Source of the DNA: JAYKJB01 sp035284745 [NCBI: Candidatus Sericytochromatia bacterium]
GTDB lineage: Bacteria; Cyanobacteriota; Sericytochromatia; S15B-MN24
Reading direction: 5' to 3'
Assembly (NCBI GenBank): GCA_035284745.1
Contig: JAYKIL010000006.1
Span: 1 to 64,000, forward strand
DNA: 64,000 nt
Part shown: positions 8,736-17,712 of the stretch, piece by piece
How positions within the stretch are numbered: position 1 is the stretch's first letter
Layout of the letters: each line of letters starts with the position of its first letter
Program-made: the position numbers and the translations under genes
Notes under the pieces: generated by a model
Told to the model about the DNA's origin: nothing
The model's input: the letters and a program-made list of their open reading frames with translations, nothing else
The model's database searches: none

Positions 8736-10250
8736 GTGCAAAGTTGCTTTTCTTCGTTGACTGAGCTCACCGCTCAGGCATTGGTTGTTTTCTGTGATGA
8801 ACGGCTGCAGCCCGACGAACGCCTGATCAAGTGGGACGAAGGGCACGGAGGGTTGATTGAACGGGTCTTTGCTGCGGGAGACTTCGCAGGACGCCCCAAT
8901 GAGTGTTTGCTGGTTGTCACCCCTCAGCACCCGACGCAACGGGTTGTGCTGGTTGGCCTGGGGAAACCAGGCAAAACAAGCCTCGAATCGCTGAGGCAGG
9001 CAGCCGGAACGGCCTCTCGTCAAATTCAGGGTGCTCGTATCAGTTCGATGGCTCTTCTGCTGCCTGCTGCGGAGATGCTCCTGTGGTCTCAGCCAGCCCC
9101 TCCTTCGGTGGAGGAACTGGCCCAAGCGGTGTTTGAAGGTGTCGCGCTGTCCTCGTTTCGCTTCACCCGAGCAAGCAAAACCGATAACGACACCGCCACG
9201 GCCTCTCGACACGTGGAGATGATCTGCCGTGAGACGGAGGTCTCGTCGGCCTTGAAATCTCAGGAGCGCGCCCTTCTCATCAGTCAAGCGGTTGACCACG
9301 CGCGCACACTGGTCATTAAGCCGGGCAATGAGGTGACACCTGAGATATTGGCCCAAGAAGCGCTTTCATTGGGCTTAGAAGCCGGCCTACATGTCGAAAT
9401 TCATGACGAAAAATGGCTGGCAGAACGAGGCTTTGAGGGCATTCTGGCGGTTGCGCGCGGCAGTGCCCAAATGCCGCGCTTGATTGTTCTTCATCATCGG
9501 GGGGGGGCGCCCGACCAGAAACCCATCGCGGTGGTCGGGAAGGGAGTGACCTTTGATTCAGGTGGGATAGGCATCAAGCCAAGTCAGGGTATGCACAAAA
9601 TGAAGTACGACATGGCTGGAGGGGCCGCGACCTTGGCTATCCTGCTCGCGGCGGCCCGCCTTCGCCTGCCGCTCAACGTGGTCGGAGTGATCCCAGCCGT
9701 CGAGAACATGCCAAGCGGCTCCGCGTTGTGTCCCAATGAAATTGTAAAGATGCACGGAGGGCTGACCGTCGAAATCAATGACACCGATGCGGAAGGTCGC
9801 ATCATTTTGGCTGACGCGCTGTCTTATGCATCCAAGGATCTCGATGCAGCCGCCCTTGTTGACATGGCCACGCTGACGGGTTCGGTAGGCATCGCCCTCG
9901 GACGCGATATTTGCGGCGTGATGGGCACGCACAAAGGGATGATCGAAGAAATGCTTTTGGCGGGAACGGCGGTTGGGGAAGCCGGTTGGGAATTGCCCCT
10001 CGATGAGCGGTTTGATGTGATGGTCAAGTCGGACGTGGCCGACCTGCTTAATTATCCAGGCCGCTATGCCAGTTGCATCACCGCAGCATCGTTCATGAAG
10101 CCCTTCACGGGTGAAAAACCGTGGGTTCATCTGGACATTGCAGGTGTCGCCTGGGCTGACAAAGACGCGGGATATAAAGTAAAGGGACCCACCGGTGCGC
10201 CGGTCCGCATGGTCCTGAGGTGGCTAGAGAATAGAAGTCAGGCCCAATAG
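8736..10250 (+). CDS. pepA: Leucyl aminopeptidase (M17)
   Basis: 504 residues, typical for PepA, a two-metal cytosolic aminopeptidase that removes N-terminal residues from peptides. The C-terminal catalytic half shows VGKGVTFDSGG, MHKMKYDMAGGA and NDTDAEGRIILADAL, which carry the metal ligands and the catalytic Lys and Arg. The GTG at 8736 has GAGG about 6 nt upstream and is preferred to the TTG at 8724, which overlaps that site. A run of nine G lies in the coding sequence at 9499-9507. The downstream gene is convergent. Confidence 0.95.
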   Translation: MQSCFSSLTELTAQALVVFCDERLQPDERLIKWDEGHGGLIERVFAAGDFAGRPNECLLVVTPQHPTQRVVLVGLGKPGKTSLESLRQAAGTASRQIQGARISSMALLLPAAEMLLWSQPAPPSVEELAQAVFEGVALSSFRFTRASKTDNDTATASRHVEMICRETEVSSALKSQERALLISQAVDHARTLVIKPGNEVTPEILAQEALSLGLEAGLHVEIHDEKWLAERGFEGILAVARGSAQMPRLIVLHHRGGAPDQKPIAVVGKGVTFDSGGIGIKPSQGMHKMKYDMAGGAATLAILLAAARLRLPLNVVGVIPAVENMPSGSALCPNEIVKMHGGLTVEINDTDAEGRIILADALSYASKDLDAAALVDMATLTGSVGIALGRDICGVMGTHKGMIEEMLLAGTAVGEAGWELPLDERFDVMVKSDVADLLNYPGRYASCITAASFMKPFTGEKPWVHLDIAGVAWADKDAGYKVKGPTGAPVRMVLRWLENRSQAQ

Positions 10251-10274
10251 CCCCCCTGTCCAATCGGGGTCGCC

Positions 10275-10988
10275 CTAGAAAATTTCCTTTATGCGGGCGA
10301 GGCCTTTTCCGATTGGCCGCGTGAGTGCGCCTCCCAGGAAAAACTGGTCAGTCACCACCACAGCTGTCGCACTCAGGCCAATCACCGTCGCCGGCACGGC
10401 GACAGACGCGAGAGCAAAGCCGGCGACCGTGAGGCCAGCAGCCGCACCTGCGCCGACCAAACCTGCTAAGGAGGCGGTGACACTCAAGGCCGCCACCCCC
10501 GTCGCTTCGTGCTGTTTGTCGGGATTATCCTCTATGATCGCACGCCCGACGTCCAACGCAGCGACACCAACCCCCAAAAAGGGCGCACATCGCGCCAAAT
10601 TCGCGGTAAAGTTCGCGACCCCCGGCGCCGCTTGGCTAAATCGCCCCCACACGGCAACCGCCCGTTCCATTCGTTTCGCGGTCGCCAACCCCAAGGCACC
10701 CCAGCGTCCCAAGCCGCCCGCTTGCGATCCAATGCGAATGGCTCGGGCTGTCGGGGCGATTCCGCGCGCGCCATCCGCCGCGCCCGCCACACCGGCCATC
10801 ACGTCCACCACCCGGCGGCCTGGGCTTGAGGCCAATGGATTGCGCTTTGGTGTCTCCGGATTCGCGAGCGAAGACACGCTTAATTCATCGGATGCAAGCA
10901 TCAAGGTTTGGGGCTCGTTCGCGATCGACTCCTTCGGGGCCTCTACACCACCGACCAAGGGAGCTGGCTTAGTTTCCCGGATATTCAT
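10275..10988 (-). CDS. Orphan Ala/Gly-rich hydrophobic protein
   Basis: 237 residues, not recognised. The first 60 or so are polar and Pro-rich; the rest is rich in Ala, Gly and Val with several hydrophobic stretches of 15-25 residues (for example near 165-215), suggesting membrane association, ending in a short basic tail (GKGLARIKEIF). There is no signal peptide. The protein at 28289-28789 has the same plan (polar Pro-rich N-terminus, Gly/Ala hydrophobic C-terminus), so the two may be related. The open frame and codon use look genuine. Confidence 0.6.
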   Translation of the reverse strand: MNIRETKPAPLVGGVEAPKESIANEPQTLMLASDELSVSSLANPETPKRNPLASSPGRRVVDVMAGVAGAADGARGIAPTARAIRIGSQAGGLGRWGALGLATAKRMERAVAVWGRFSQAAPGVANFTANLARCAPFLGVGVAALDVGRAIIEDNPDKQHEATGVAALSVTASLAGLVGAGAAAGLTVAGFALASVAVPATVIGLSATAVVVTDQFFLGGALTRPIGKGLARIKEIF

Positions 10989-11150
10989 CAGCGCTTAAGT
11001 CCTTTGACGTCAGGCGGTGACACGAGGAAGTGTCCCCGACCATCAGGCCTGTCTGTTCATGATATTCCGCGTTTCGCATAAAAAGTGACGTCGAAAAGCA
11101 TCATTTAATAAAAAATTGATACCTCCTTTGTCAGGCAAATAATCGACCCA

Positions 11151-12266
11151 CTACATCGCCCAACATTCCCCCTCAGGCGACTTCATAATTTCTCGCATCA
11201 CGGACGTGGCATAACAGCCCGGGGGCAATGAAAAAGTCAATCGAATGCCATCTTGCGTGAGTTCCCAGGTTAAATCCTCGAGGAGCAGGCGCAACGGCCG
11301 GCGTGCGCCCGGCAAAGGGCGAAAAAAGTCCCGAGAAAGTTCCATATCTCCCAGCAAACTATCCTCTATTTGACGAGCATCGTCCGCAGCCTCGTGGTAC
11401 TTACGACCGAACAATGGCCCCGTTGCGCTAATGGCCTGCGATTCCGCACGTTTTTCGTCGATGCCCAGATCCTGGACGATGAATTTGCCACCTGTGTCAT
11501 GACGCATCGCGACATCGCCCAAAAGCACGGTTTCAAAAGCCCCGCTACTCAAACGCCGAGCAACCCACTCATTGAAAACAAAACTTTGCAAGGCTTGAGC
11601 CTGCAGCTTTTCGAGCCAGCTGCGCGGCTTCCGGCCCTTTCTCAGCAAGCTAAAGCCTGCTTGGGCGTTGTCTCCCACGCGCCCGAACCGCTGCGGACCG
11701 AAATAATTGGGAACTCCCCGCGCTTGCATTTCCAACAGGATCGCCTCCAGGCGACGCGTGTCGCGAACGGCATCCCGCAGGTGGATCACAAAGCGGTTAC
11801 CGAGTAAGTCGCCCGCCTTCAGCTTGTGGGAGCGATAATCAGCCTTCAGGACGGTGACACCGTTCATCTCAGGCCAGGGCCCTTCGGGGGTCGTAAAAAC
11901 GCTCGGAACCGACAGCCACTGGGTTGCTACGGCGCGGCGATCCTTTAATCCGGCGTGCCCCAGGCTGCCGGGCTCAGCTTTCCAATGCCGCTCCCACGCG
12001 CTGAGTACATTTTGGGTCGTCACCTCCCGTTTTTCAATTTGGACCCAGACGTGGTCACCTCCCGCTTCCGCAACGGGGAGCGGAATCTCCTCCACCCGAA
12101 AGTCCTCGGGCTCAGCGCGCAACTGCCCCCCCAGGCCCGCAATGGTCGCCGAGATATAAGGGCAGCCTTCCGGGGCATACATCCAACGCGTTCGTTCCAT
12201 AGGACCATCATAACCCGCATCAACAATTTCTTCGGCGGAAACAGGAGCCTTCATTGACATGGACAT
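11151..12266 (-). CDS. truD: tRNA pseudouridine(13) synthase TruD
   Basis: 371 residues. TruD isomerises U13 of certain tRNAs to pseudouridine. The TruD signature SLGHAGLKDRRAVATQW is present with catalytic Asp109 in GLKDR (numbered from ATG 12266), along with LLGNRFVIHLRD and NYFGPQRFGRVGDN. Three in-frame ATGs lie at 12266, 12260 and 12254; the first has GGGGG just upstream. The start is head-to-head with the divergent ketopantoate reductase gene at 12259, so the coding regions overlap by 8 bp and each promoter must lie inside the other gene, unless a later ATG is used. Confidence 0.93.
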   Translation of the reverse strand: MSMSMKAPVSAEEIVDAGYDGPMERTRWMYAPEGCPYISATIAGLGGQLRAEPEDFRVEEIPLPVAEAGGDHVWVQIEKREVTTQNVLSAWERHWKAEPGSLGHAGLKDRRAVATQWLSVPSVFTTPEGPWPEMNGVTVLKADYRSHKLKAGDLLGNRFVIHLRDAVRDTRRLEAILLEMQARGVPNYFGPQRFGRVGDNAQAGFSLLRKGRKPRSWLEKLQAQALQSFVFNEWVARRLSSGAFETVLLGDVAMRHDTGGKFIVQDLGIDEKRAESQAISATGPLFGRKYHEAADDARQIEDSLLGDMELSRDFFRPLPGARRPLRLLLEDLTWELTQDGIRLTFSLPPGCYATSVMREIMKSPEGECWAM

Positions 12267-13239
12267 TCATCCCCCCGTCTGGGTGATCGGAGCAGGTGCG
12301 ATTGGTCTATACGTTGCCGCGCACCTGAGTCACGTCACGTCAGTCACCCTGGTTGCGCGAGGAACCCGGGCTCAATGGCTGAATGAAAACGGCTTCGAAT
12401 TAAGGGGCGCAGACGCTGGCCGGTACCGCCTGCCCGTCAAGTCCCTGGAGCCGGGTTTGTCGATCCCTTCAGAAGCCATCGTGCTGCTGGCGACCAAGGC
12501 CACGGATCTGGAGAAACTCTTCGGCAATCTGGCGCCGGCATTACACCCCGGGCAAACCGTCGCGTTGGTGCAAAACGGCCTGGGGGTTCATAAGTTTGTT
12601 CACGCTTACTTGCCTGCTGCAGCACTCGTTCGTCTGACTTGCTGGGTGGGCGTCAGCCTAGAAGCTGGCCGTCAGGCGGTGGTGGCGGGCGCTCCATTGT
12701 TCGAGACAGGGGCCGATACGACGGAGTCCGAACGGGCCGCTGAAACCCTGTTACAGCTCTTTAATGCAGCCAATCTCCGAGCCCGGCCCGGGGGAAGCGT
12801 CGCGGAGGTTGAATGGAAAAAAGCACTCTTAAATTTGGTTGTCAGTGGAATCTGCGCCATCTTAGATGAGAGAAACGGTGCCATTCTGGAATCTCCCGAA
12901 CTCAAAGATATCGTGGAAGAAGTTTTGGCGGAAGCACTTCCTGTGGCTGCCGCCGAGGGGGTGGCATTGGGAGAGGCAGACAAAGAGCGCGTCTATATGG
13001 CGTTGCATAACACGCGGGAAAATTGGAACGCCATGATTCAGGATTTGCGGCGAGGGGCCGACACCGAAATGCCCTTCTTGAATGCTGCGGTTGAGCGTGT
13101 GGCTCGCCGACACGGCCTCCACGCGCCGGTCAATTCAACAATTGCCCGCCTCATTAACCATATTGCGAGAACGAGGCGTCGTGCGGGTGAAGGACCTGTC
13201 TCCGCGCGGGTACATAAGCGAACACACACTTTTTCGTGA
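12259..13239 (+). CDS. panE: Ketopantoate reductase family (PanE/ApbA)
   Basis: 326 residues. The family reduces 2-dehydropantoate to pantoate with NADPH on the way to coenzyme A. The N-terminal Rossmann motif VWVIGAGAIG begins at residue 7, so the ATG at 12259 must be close to the true start. The C-terminal domain carries the family core EWKKALLNLVVSGICAI, with the conserved Lys and Asn. The panE symbol is by family; some ApbA homologues act on other 2-keto acids. The gene ends 16 bp before the next gene, which is probably cotranscribed. Confidence 0.85.
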   Translation: MDIHPPVWVIGAGAIGLYVAAHLSHVTSVTLVARGTRAQWLNENGFELRGADAGRYRLPVKSLEPGLSIPSEAIVLLATKATDLEKLFGNLAPALHPGQTVALVQNGLGVHKFVHAYLPAAALVRLTCWVGVSLEAGRQAVVAGAPLFETGADTTESERAAETLLQLFNAANLRARPGGSVAEVEWKKALLNLVVSGICAILDERNGAILESPELKDIVEEVLAEALPVAAAEGVALGEADKERVYMALHNTRENWNAMIQDLRRGADTEMPFLNAAVERVARRHGLHAPVNSTIARLINHIARTRRRAGEGPVSARVHKRTHTFS

Positions 13240-13255
13240 AAGGAAGAAGTTTTCT

Positions 13256-14104
13256 GTGGGCATCATTCAGAATTTAGCGCAGAAGATCGGTCTGAATGTC
13301 CTCGGGACCTTGGAAGAGCGCAAGGCCCAGTATGAATTAGTCTTACTGGAGGCGATGGCAGACGGGGTCCTGACAGAGGCGGAAATAAAAGAACTTGACG
13401 CATTACGTACAACCTTAAAAATGAAAGACGAGGACGTACGCGTCATTCGTCTAAAAGCTTTCCAACGGGCCATCGACGCGGTCAAGGCGGATGGATTATT
13501 CACTCCTAAAGAAGAACACGACCTCGAAAAAATCCGCGGTTACCTGGGCTTGGGAGAGAGCGAGCTCGCGCGGAATCGGGCAACCCTGGCAAAGATGCGC
13601 GTGCTGTATGAGATTCACAAGGGCAATCTGCCGCTCGACGAGGTTCCGGGGCTCGGACTTGAGCGCGGCGAGCAAACCCACATGTGTGTGCCCGCGACTT
13701 TCTTCGCCGTACGCCACGATACCCGGTTGTTGAACCGAGGAGCAGGACCCGTATTTAATGCGGGCACGCCGTATCGAATGGGCGCGGGCCGGGTTTTCCC
13801 GTTAGCAGAATCTGAACTGGGCGATGAGGTTTTGGGCACGTGGACGGTGACCAATCAGCGGGTCATGTTTAACTCAGGTCAACACGCATTTCGACTTCGC
13901 TATGAGAAATTGGTCAACGTGACCGTTTTTGCGGATGCCTTTTTGCTGCAGGTTGACACGGGAGAACCGCGCGTAATCAGGCCTGCCGAACGCAAAGACT
14001 TAGAAGTCATTTTGGCTGTCATGTCCCGATATTTGAATCCGCCGCCGACCTCGAAAAATTCGACTGCAACGCCCGGGGGGAAACCGCAGCCCCCCCGGCG
14101 CTAA
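13256..14104 (+). CDS. TerB-like / PH-like domain protein
   Basis: 282 residues from the GTG at 13256, which has AAAGGAAG upstream; the same frame is open to 13082 but that part is shadow of the preceding gene. Residues about 30-130 are helical and resemble the TerB tellurite-resistance fold (LEAMADGVLTEAEIKELDAL and VKADGLFTPKEEHDLEKI, two acidic helical repeats). Residues about 170-260 look like a small beta-barrel of the PH/GRAM kind (TWTVTNQRVMFNSGQHAFRL). There is no signal peptide. Such TerB plus PH-like combinations are usually uncharacterised; a membrane-stress role is speculation. Confidence 0.65.
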   Translation: MGIIQNLAQKIGLNVLGTLEERKAQYELVLLEAMADGVLTEAEIKELDALRTTLKMKDEDVRVIRLKAFQRAIDAVKADGLFTPKEEHDLEKIRGYLGLGESELARNRATLAKMRVLYEIHKGNLPLDEVPGLGLERGEQTHMCVPATFFAVRHDTRLLNRGAGPVFNAGTPYRMGAGRVFPLAESELGDEVLGTWTVTNQRVMFNSGQHAFRLRYEKLVNVTVFADAFLLQVDTGEPRVIRPAERKDLEVILAVMSRYLNPPPTSKNSTATPGGKPQPPRR

Positions 14105-14111
14105 GGCCCGC

Positions 14112-14963
14112 GTGAGCCTGGCCTGGCTTGTGCCACTCTGCGCGGTGTATGTTCTGCACCGTTTGGGTGTGGTCGAACTAGATTTTCCAATTCGGCAAAA
14201 AATCCGGTGGAGACGGGGAGCCCCTGCGTTACCTCACGCGAGCAAAAGTGGTCTTTTTTCTGACGAAGGTCAACGCACGGCCCATCGCATTGTAGAAAAA
14301 TACGGCCTTGAAGATTGGGAGCAACAATCGGGATTTGGCGCTTTCGAGGCCTCACTGTTCTATCTCGAGATGATGGAACGTGCTTTCGAGGCTTGCGACG
14401 TGCACCTGCCCGACCCCCTCGTCGCTGTTGACGTCGGTCCAAGCGATTGGTTCTACGTCCAAACCTTGCACGCTTTCTTGACGTCCTGGCAGCAACCACA
14501 GCGTCGCAGGGTCTCACTCGACGGGGTTGAATTGGATGCCTGGCGGCTCTATCGTGACCTACGCTCTCGCGCGGATTGGGCTGAGGCCTACGTGGGTTCG
14601 CTGCCTGACGTCAACTACTTGGCCCAGGATATCCGCACCTACCGAAGACCCGTGGATCTGGCACTGATGTTTTTTCCTTTCCTTTTCCAAAGCGATCATC
14701 GCGCCTGGGGGCTGCCCGCCCGTTACCTGCAACCCGCGGCCTTGCTGAAGCACGTCGTCTCTTTGATTCAACCGGGGGGAATCCTGCTCGTCGTCAATCA
14801 AGGGTCCGACGAACGCGACCGCCAACATCAACTTTTCGCTGAGGCAGGGCTTCCGATCGCCTGGTCAGCATGTCACACGTCATCCCTGGCCGAATTCTCC
14901 CCAGAACGCTACGTAACCTTGGTGCAAATCCCCGCCCACGGGGATCATTCCAGCCGAACATGA
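14112..14963 (+). CDS. Hypothetical protein, SAM-methyltransferase-like
   Basis: 283 residues from a GTG 8 bp after the preceding stop, so likely the third gene of that operon. The first 20 residues are hydrophobic and may be a membrane anchor. VAVDVGPSDWFYV near residue 100 resembles motif I of Rossmann methyltransferases, and SLIQPGGILLVVNQG near 220 resembles the post-motif strand; no catalytic signature settles it. The 3' end overlaps the convergent pseudouridine synthase gene by 19 bp. The methyltransferase call is tentative. Confidence 0.55.
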   Translation: MSLAWLVPLCAVYVLHRLGVVELDFPIRQKIRWRRGAPALPHASKSGLFSDEGQRTAHRIVEKYGLEDWEQQSGFGAFEASLFYLEMMERAFEACDVHLPDPLVAVDVGPSDWFYVQTLHAFLTSWQQPQRRRVSLDGVELDAWRLYRDLRSRADWAEAYVGSLPDVNYLAQDIRTYRRPVDLALMFFPFLFQSDHRAWGLPARYLQPAALLKHVVSLIQPGGILLVVNQGSDERDRQHQLFAEAGLPIAWSACHTSSLAEFSPERYVTLVQIPAHGDHSSRT

Positions 14964-15706
14964 GGCCTCAAAACCTCCTCTGGAAGGGTGAGCCCTCCAT
15001 CGTGCCAGGTGGGCGGAGGGGGCTCGCAAAACATGAGCCACTCACCCGTTTGAGGGTGCTCAAAACCCAATTTCCAAGCGTGTAGTGCCATGACGGGTCC
15101 TTGGTTTCCATAAACGGGATCTCCCACCACGGGATGCCCGGCGTGCGAGGCGTGAACCCTGATTTGATGGGTGCGACCCGTCTCAAGCCTGACGTGGACC
15201 CAGGTTCGGCTTGGCTCCCAAAATACCGGTTCAAAAAACGATATCGCGGTTTTCCCGTCGGAACGCACCACCACGCGTTGGCGCTGGAGTTCATCACGCC
15301 CCAAAGGGGCCCGCACGCAGGCGGGGAGGGGCCAGTTGCCCTCGAGGCACGCAATATAGACGCGCTCAAACTCTCGTTCTGCCACTGATTTCAACAAGGC
15401 CCGATGAGATTTTTCTGTTAATGCAAAAACCAACAGGCCGCTGGTGTCACGGTCCAAACGATGAACGATGCCGGGGCCGGCGACGCCTTTAATGCCCGGC
15501 CAGTTCCCAATGGCGTGCAGCAAGCCATTCACACAACTGCCTCGCCACCATCCCGGGCCTGGGTGCGTTGCCATACCGGAGGGTTTGGAGACAACCACCA
15601 AATGTTCATCACGAAACAGGATGGGCAAATTCAATGCCTCAGGCAACGCAGGATGAGGGCGCAATTTTTCCTCCCCCGCGTTATGGCTCTTCCGTTCCCT
15701 TTTCAT
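14945..15706 (-). CDS. RluD-family rRNA pseudouridine synthase
   Basis: About 253 residues from ATG 15706 (MKRERKSHN), which has GGTGA upstream; a GTG frame reaches 15769. The catalytic motif HRLDRDTSGLLVFA contains the Asp nucleophile, and GRTHQIRVHASHAGHPVVGD is the RluA/RluD C-terminal signature. No S4 domain precedes the catalytic core, so this is closer to RluA/RluC-like short forms; the exact rRNA or tRNA target cannot be read. It is divergent from glnS. Confidence 0.88.
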   Translation of the reverse strand: MKRERKSHNAGEEKLRPHPALPEALNLPILFRDEHLVVVSKPSGMATHPGPGWWRGSCVNGLLHAIGNWPGIKGVAGPGIVHRLDRDTSGLLVFALTEKSHRALLKSVAEREFERVYIACLEGNWPLPACVRAPLGRDELQRQRVVVRSDGKTAISFFEPVFWEPSRTWVHVRLETGRTHQIRVHASHAGHPVVGDPVYGNQGPVMALHAWKLGFEHPQTGEWLMFCEPPPPTWHDGGLTLPEEVLRPHVRLE

Positions 15707-15786
15707 CCGTTCACCACTCTCGCCGAAACGCGCCCTGCGTGGTACATTCAGGAGATTGCTCCCTGCCACTCACATGAGACTCAACC

Positions 15787-17478
15787 GTGGAAACCCAAGC
15801 ATCCGTTCCTTCTCAGGCCCCCAAAGACTTCATCCGTGAAATCATTGATGAAGACCTCCAGAGCCACACACATCAGGGAATTGTCGTCCGCTTTCCTCCG
15901 GAACCAAACGGTTACCTTCACATCGGCCATGCCAAGTCGATTTGTTTGAACTTTGGTCTGGCCCAAGAATACAACGGACGCTGTCATCTACGCTTCGATG
16001 ATACCAATCCGGCGAAAGAAGAACTGGAATACGTAGAGTCAATCCAACAGGATGTGAAATGGCTCGGTTTCGACTGGAACGGCCATCTATTCTTCGCTTC
16101 AGATTACTTCGAAAAGCTTTACGACTTTGCAACGGAACTCATTGAAAAGGGCCTCGCCTACGTCGACAGCTTATCACCGGACGAAATGAAGTCCTATCGG
16201 GGGACACTCACAGAACCGGGAAAGAATAGCCCCTATCGGGACCGCAGCGTCGCGGAAAACCTCGATCTATTTAAACGGATGAAGGAGGGTGAATTCCCGG
16301 ACGGTGCCCACGTACTGCGCGCGAAAATTGATATGGCTTCACCCAATCTGAACCTGCGCGATCCCGCTTTGTACCGTATCAAACGAACCCATCACCACCG
16401 AACGGGCGACGCGTGGTGCCTCTATCCGATGTACGACTACACGCACCCTATTTCAGATGCTTTGGAAGGAATTACGCACTCCATTTGCACCCTGGAGTTT
16501 GAGGATCATCGGCCTTTGTACGACTGGGTTCTCAAAAACATCAGCATTCATTGTCATCCACAACAAATCGAATTTGCTCGATTAAACCTGACGCACACGG
16601 TCATGAGTAAACGCAAATTACTGGAGTTGGTCACCTCCGGCGCGGTGACAGGCTGGGATGACCCAAGAATGCCGACTTTGGCCGGGATGCGCCGACGTGG
16701 ATACACCCCTGCGGGCATTCGGAACTTCTGCGCTGCCATAGGGGTCACCAAGGCCAACGGGGTGGTCGAGTACGGCCTGCTCGAGCATTTTATCCGCGAA
16801 GACCTGAACCGAACGGCTGAGCGCCGCATGGTGGTACTCAAACCGTTGAAGGTCATCATTGAGAATTACCCCGAGGGACAAACCGAGGAACTTCGCGCCG
16901 ACAATAACCCTGAGGACCCGACGACCGGGGAACGCTCCATTTCCTTTGGTCGGGAAATCTACATCGAACACGACGACTTTAGGGAAGAGGCCCCCAAGAA
17001 ATGGTTCCGATTAAGTCCCGGTAAGGAAGTGCGCCTGAAGCACGCCTATTACGTGACCTGCCGAGAGGTCATCAAGGATGCTTCGGGCGAGGTCGTTGAA
17101 CTTCGCTGCACTTATGATCCGGAAAGCCGGGGGGGAACAACGGATAAACGCCCGGTCAAAGGAACGTTGCATTGGGTGAACGCCCAGCACGCAATTCCTG
17201 TCACTGTTCGCAATTACGGTCCCCTTCTCCGTGACGCCCAGGCAGGAAGTGAGATGGTCTCAGCCCTGAACCCTGAATCTTTAGAAGTGATGACGGGGTG
17301 TTTGGCAGAACCCTCGTTGGCATCTGCTGCCCCGGGCCAGCACTATCAATTCTTGCGGATGGGGTACTACAGCGTCGATTCGGATTCACGGCCCGACGCC
17401 TTGGTATTTAATCGAACCGCCACATTAAAGGACGCCTGGGCGCGGCTGGAAAAACGGGACGCACAGAATCCGAGTTGA
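15787..17478 (+). CDS. glnS: Glutaminyl-tRNA synthetase
   Basis: 563 residues, a class I synthetase that charges tRNA-Gln directly. The HIGH region is [15 protein letters not shown] at about residues 36-50 and the KMSKS region is VMSKRKL near 275. The beta-barrel anticodon-binding C-terminus is complete. It starts at GTG 15787 with only a weak ribosome site. A separate GluRS gene is at 47556-49019, so the organism appears not to rely only on the GatCAB amidation route for Gln-tRNA, unlike most Cyanobacteria. Confidence 0.96.
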   Translation: METQASVPSQAPKDFIREIIDEDLQSHTHQGIVVRFPPEPNGYLHIGHAKSICLNFGLAQEYNGRCHLRFDDTNPAKEELEYVESIQQDVKWLGFDWNGHLFFASDYFEKLYDFATELIEKGLAYVDSLSPDEMKSYRGTLTEPGKNSPYRDRSVAENLDLFKRMKEGEFPDGAHVLRAKIDMASPNLNLRDPALYRIKRTHHHRTGDAWCLYPMYDYTHPISDALEGITHSICTLEFEDHRPLYDWVLKNISIHCHPQQIEFARLNLTHTVMSKRKLLELVTSGAVTGWDDPRMPTLAGMRRRGYTPAGIRNFCAAIGVTKANGVVEYGLLEHFIREDLNRTAERRMVVLKPLKVIIENYPEGQTEELRADNNPEDPTTGERSISFGREIYIEHDDFREEAPKKWFRLSPGKEVRLKHAYYVTCREVIKDASGEVVELRCTYDPESRGGTTDKRPVKGTLHWVNAQHAIPVTVRNYGPLLRDAQAGSEMVSALNPESLEVMTGCLAEPSLASAAPGQHYQFLRMGYYSVDSDSRPDALVFNRTATLKDAWARLEKRDAQNPS

Positions 17479-17712
17479 TGCGCGATCGCCTTGGCATCTC
17501 GTCCCCATCACTGTGGAGGCCCGTGTCTGAAAGCGGTGGGTTCGTGTTCGCCCTCGGCGACCTGACTTAACGCGCCGCACAAAATTACAGGAAACTCTCC
17601 ACGAAACATTTCTTTTTCCTCGGCTCAAAAGCGAGGTAAGTGCCCTGAAAATTGGTATAAATGGCTTCAGTGGCGTCCAACCGCCTTGCAAAACTATTCA
17701 GGAGGAACCCCA
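17479..17712. other. Intergenic region after glnS
   Basis: 234 bp with no supportable gene, tRNA or terminator. A HIP1 palindrome GCGATCGC lies at 17482-17489, 4 bp after the glnS stop. The end of the region carries the ribosome binding site AGGAGG for the next gene. Confidence 0.45.

Noticed and set aside
13082-13255. Longer N-terminus of the TerB-like protein
   Set aside because: This part lies in another frame of the ketopantoate reductase gene; the GTG at 13256 has a good ribosome site.
17479-17712. tRNA or small RNA gene after glnS
   Set aside because: No T-arm with a TTCRA loop and no complementary 7-bp acceptor ends could be found on either strand.
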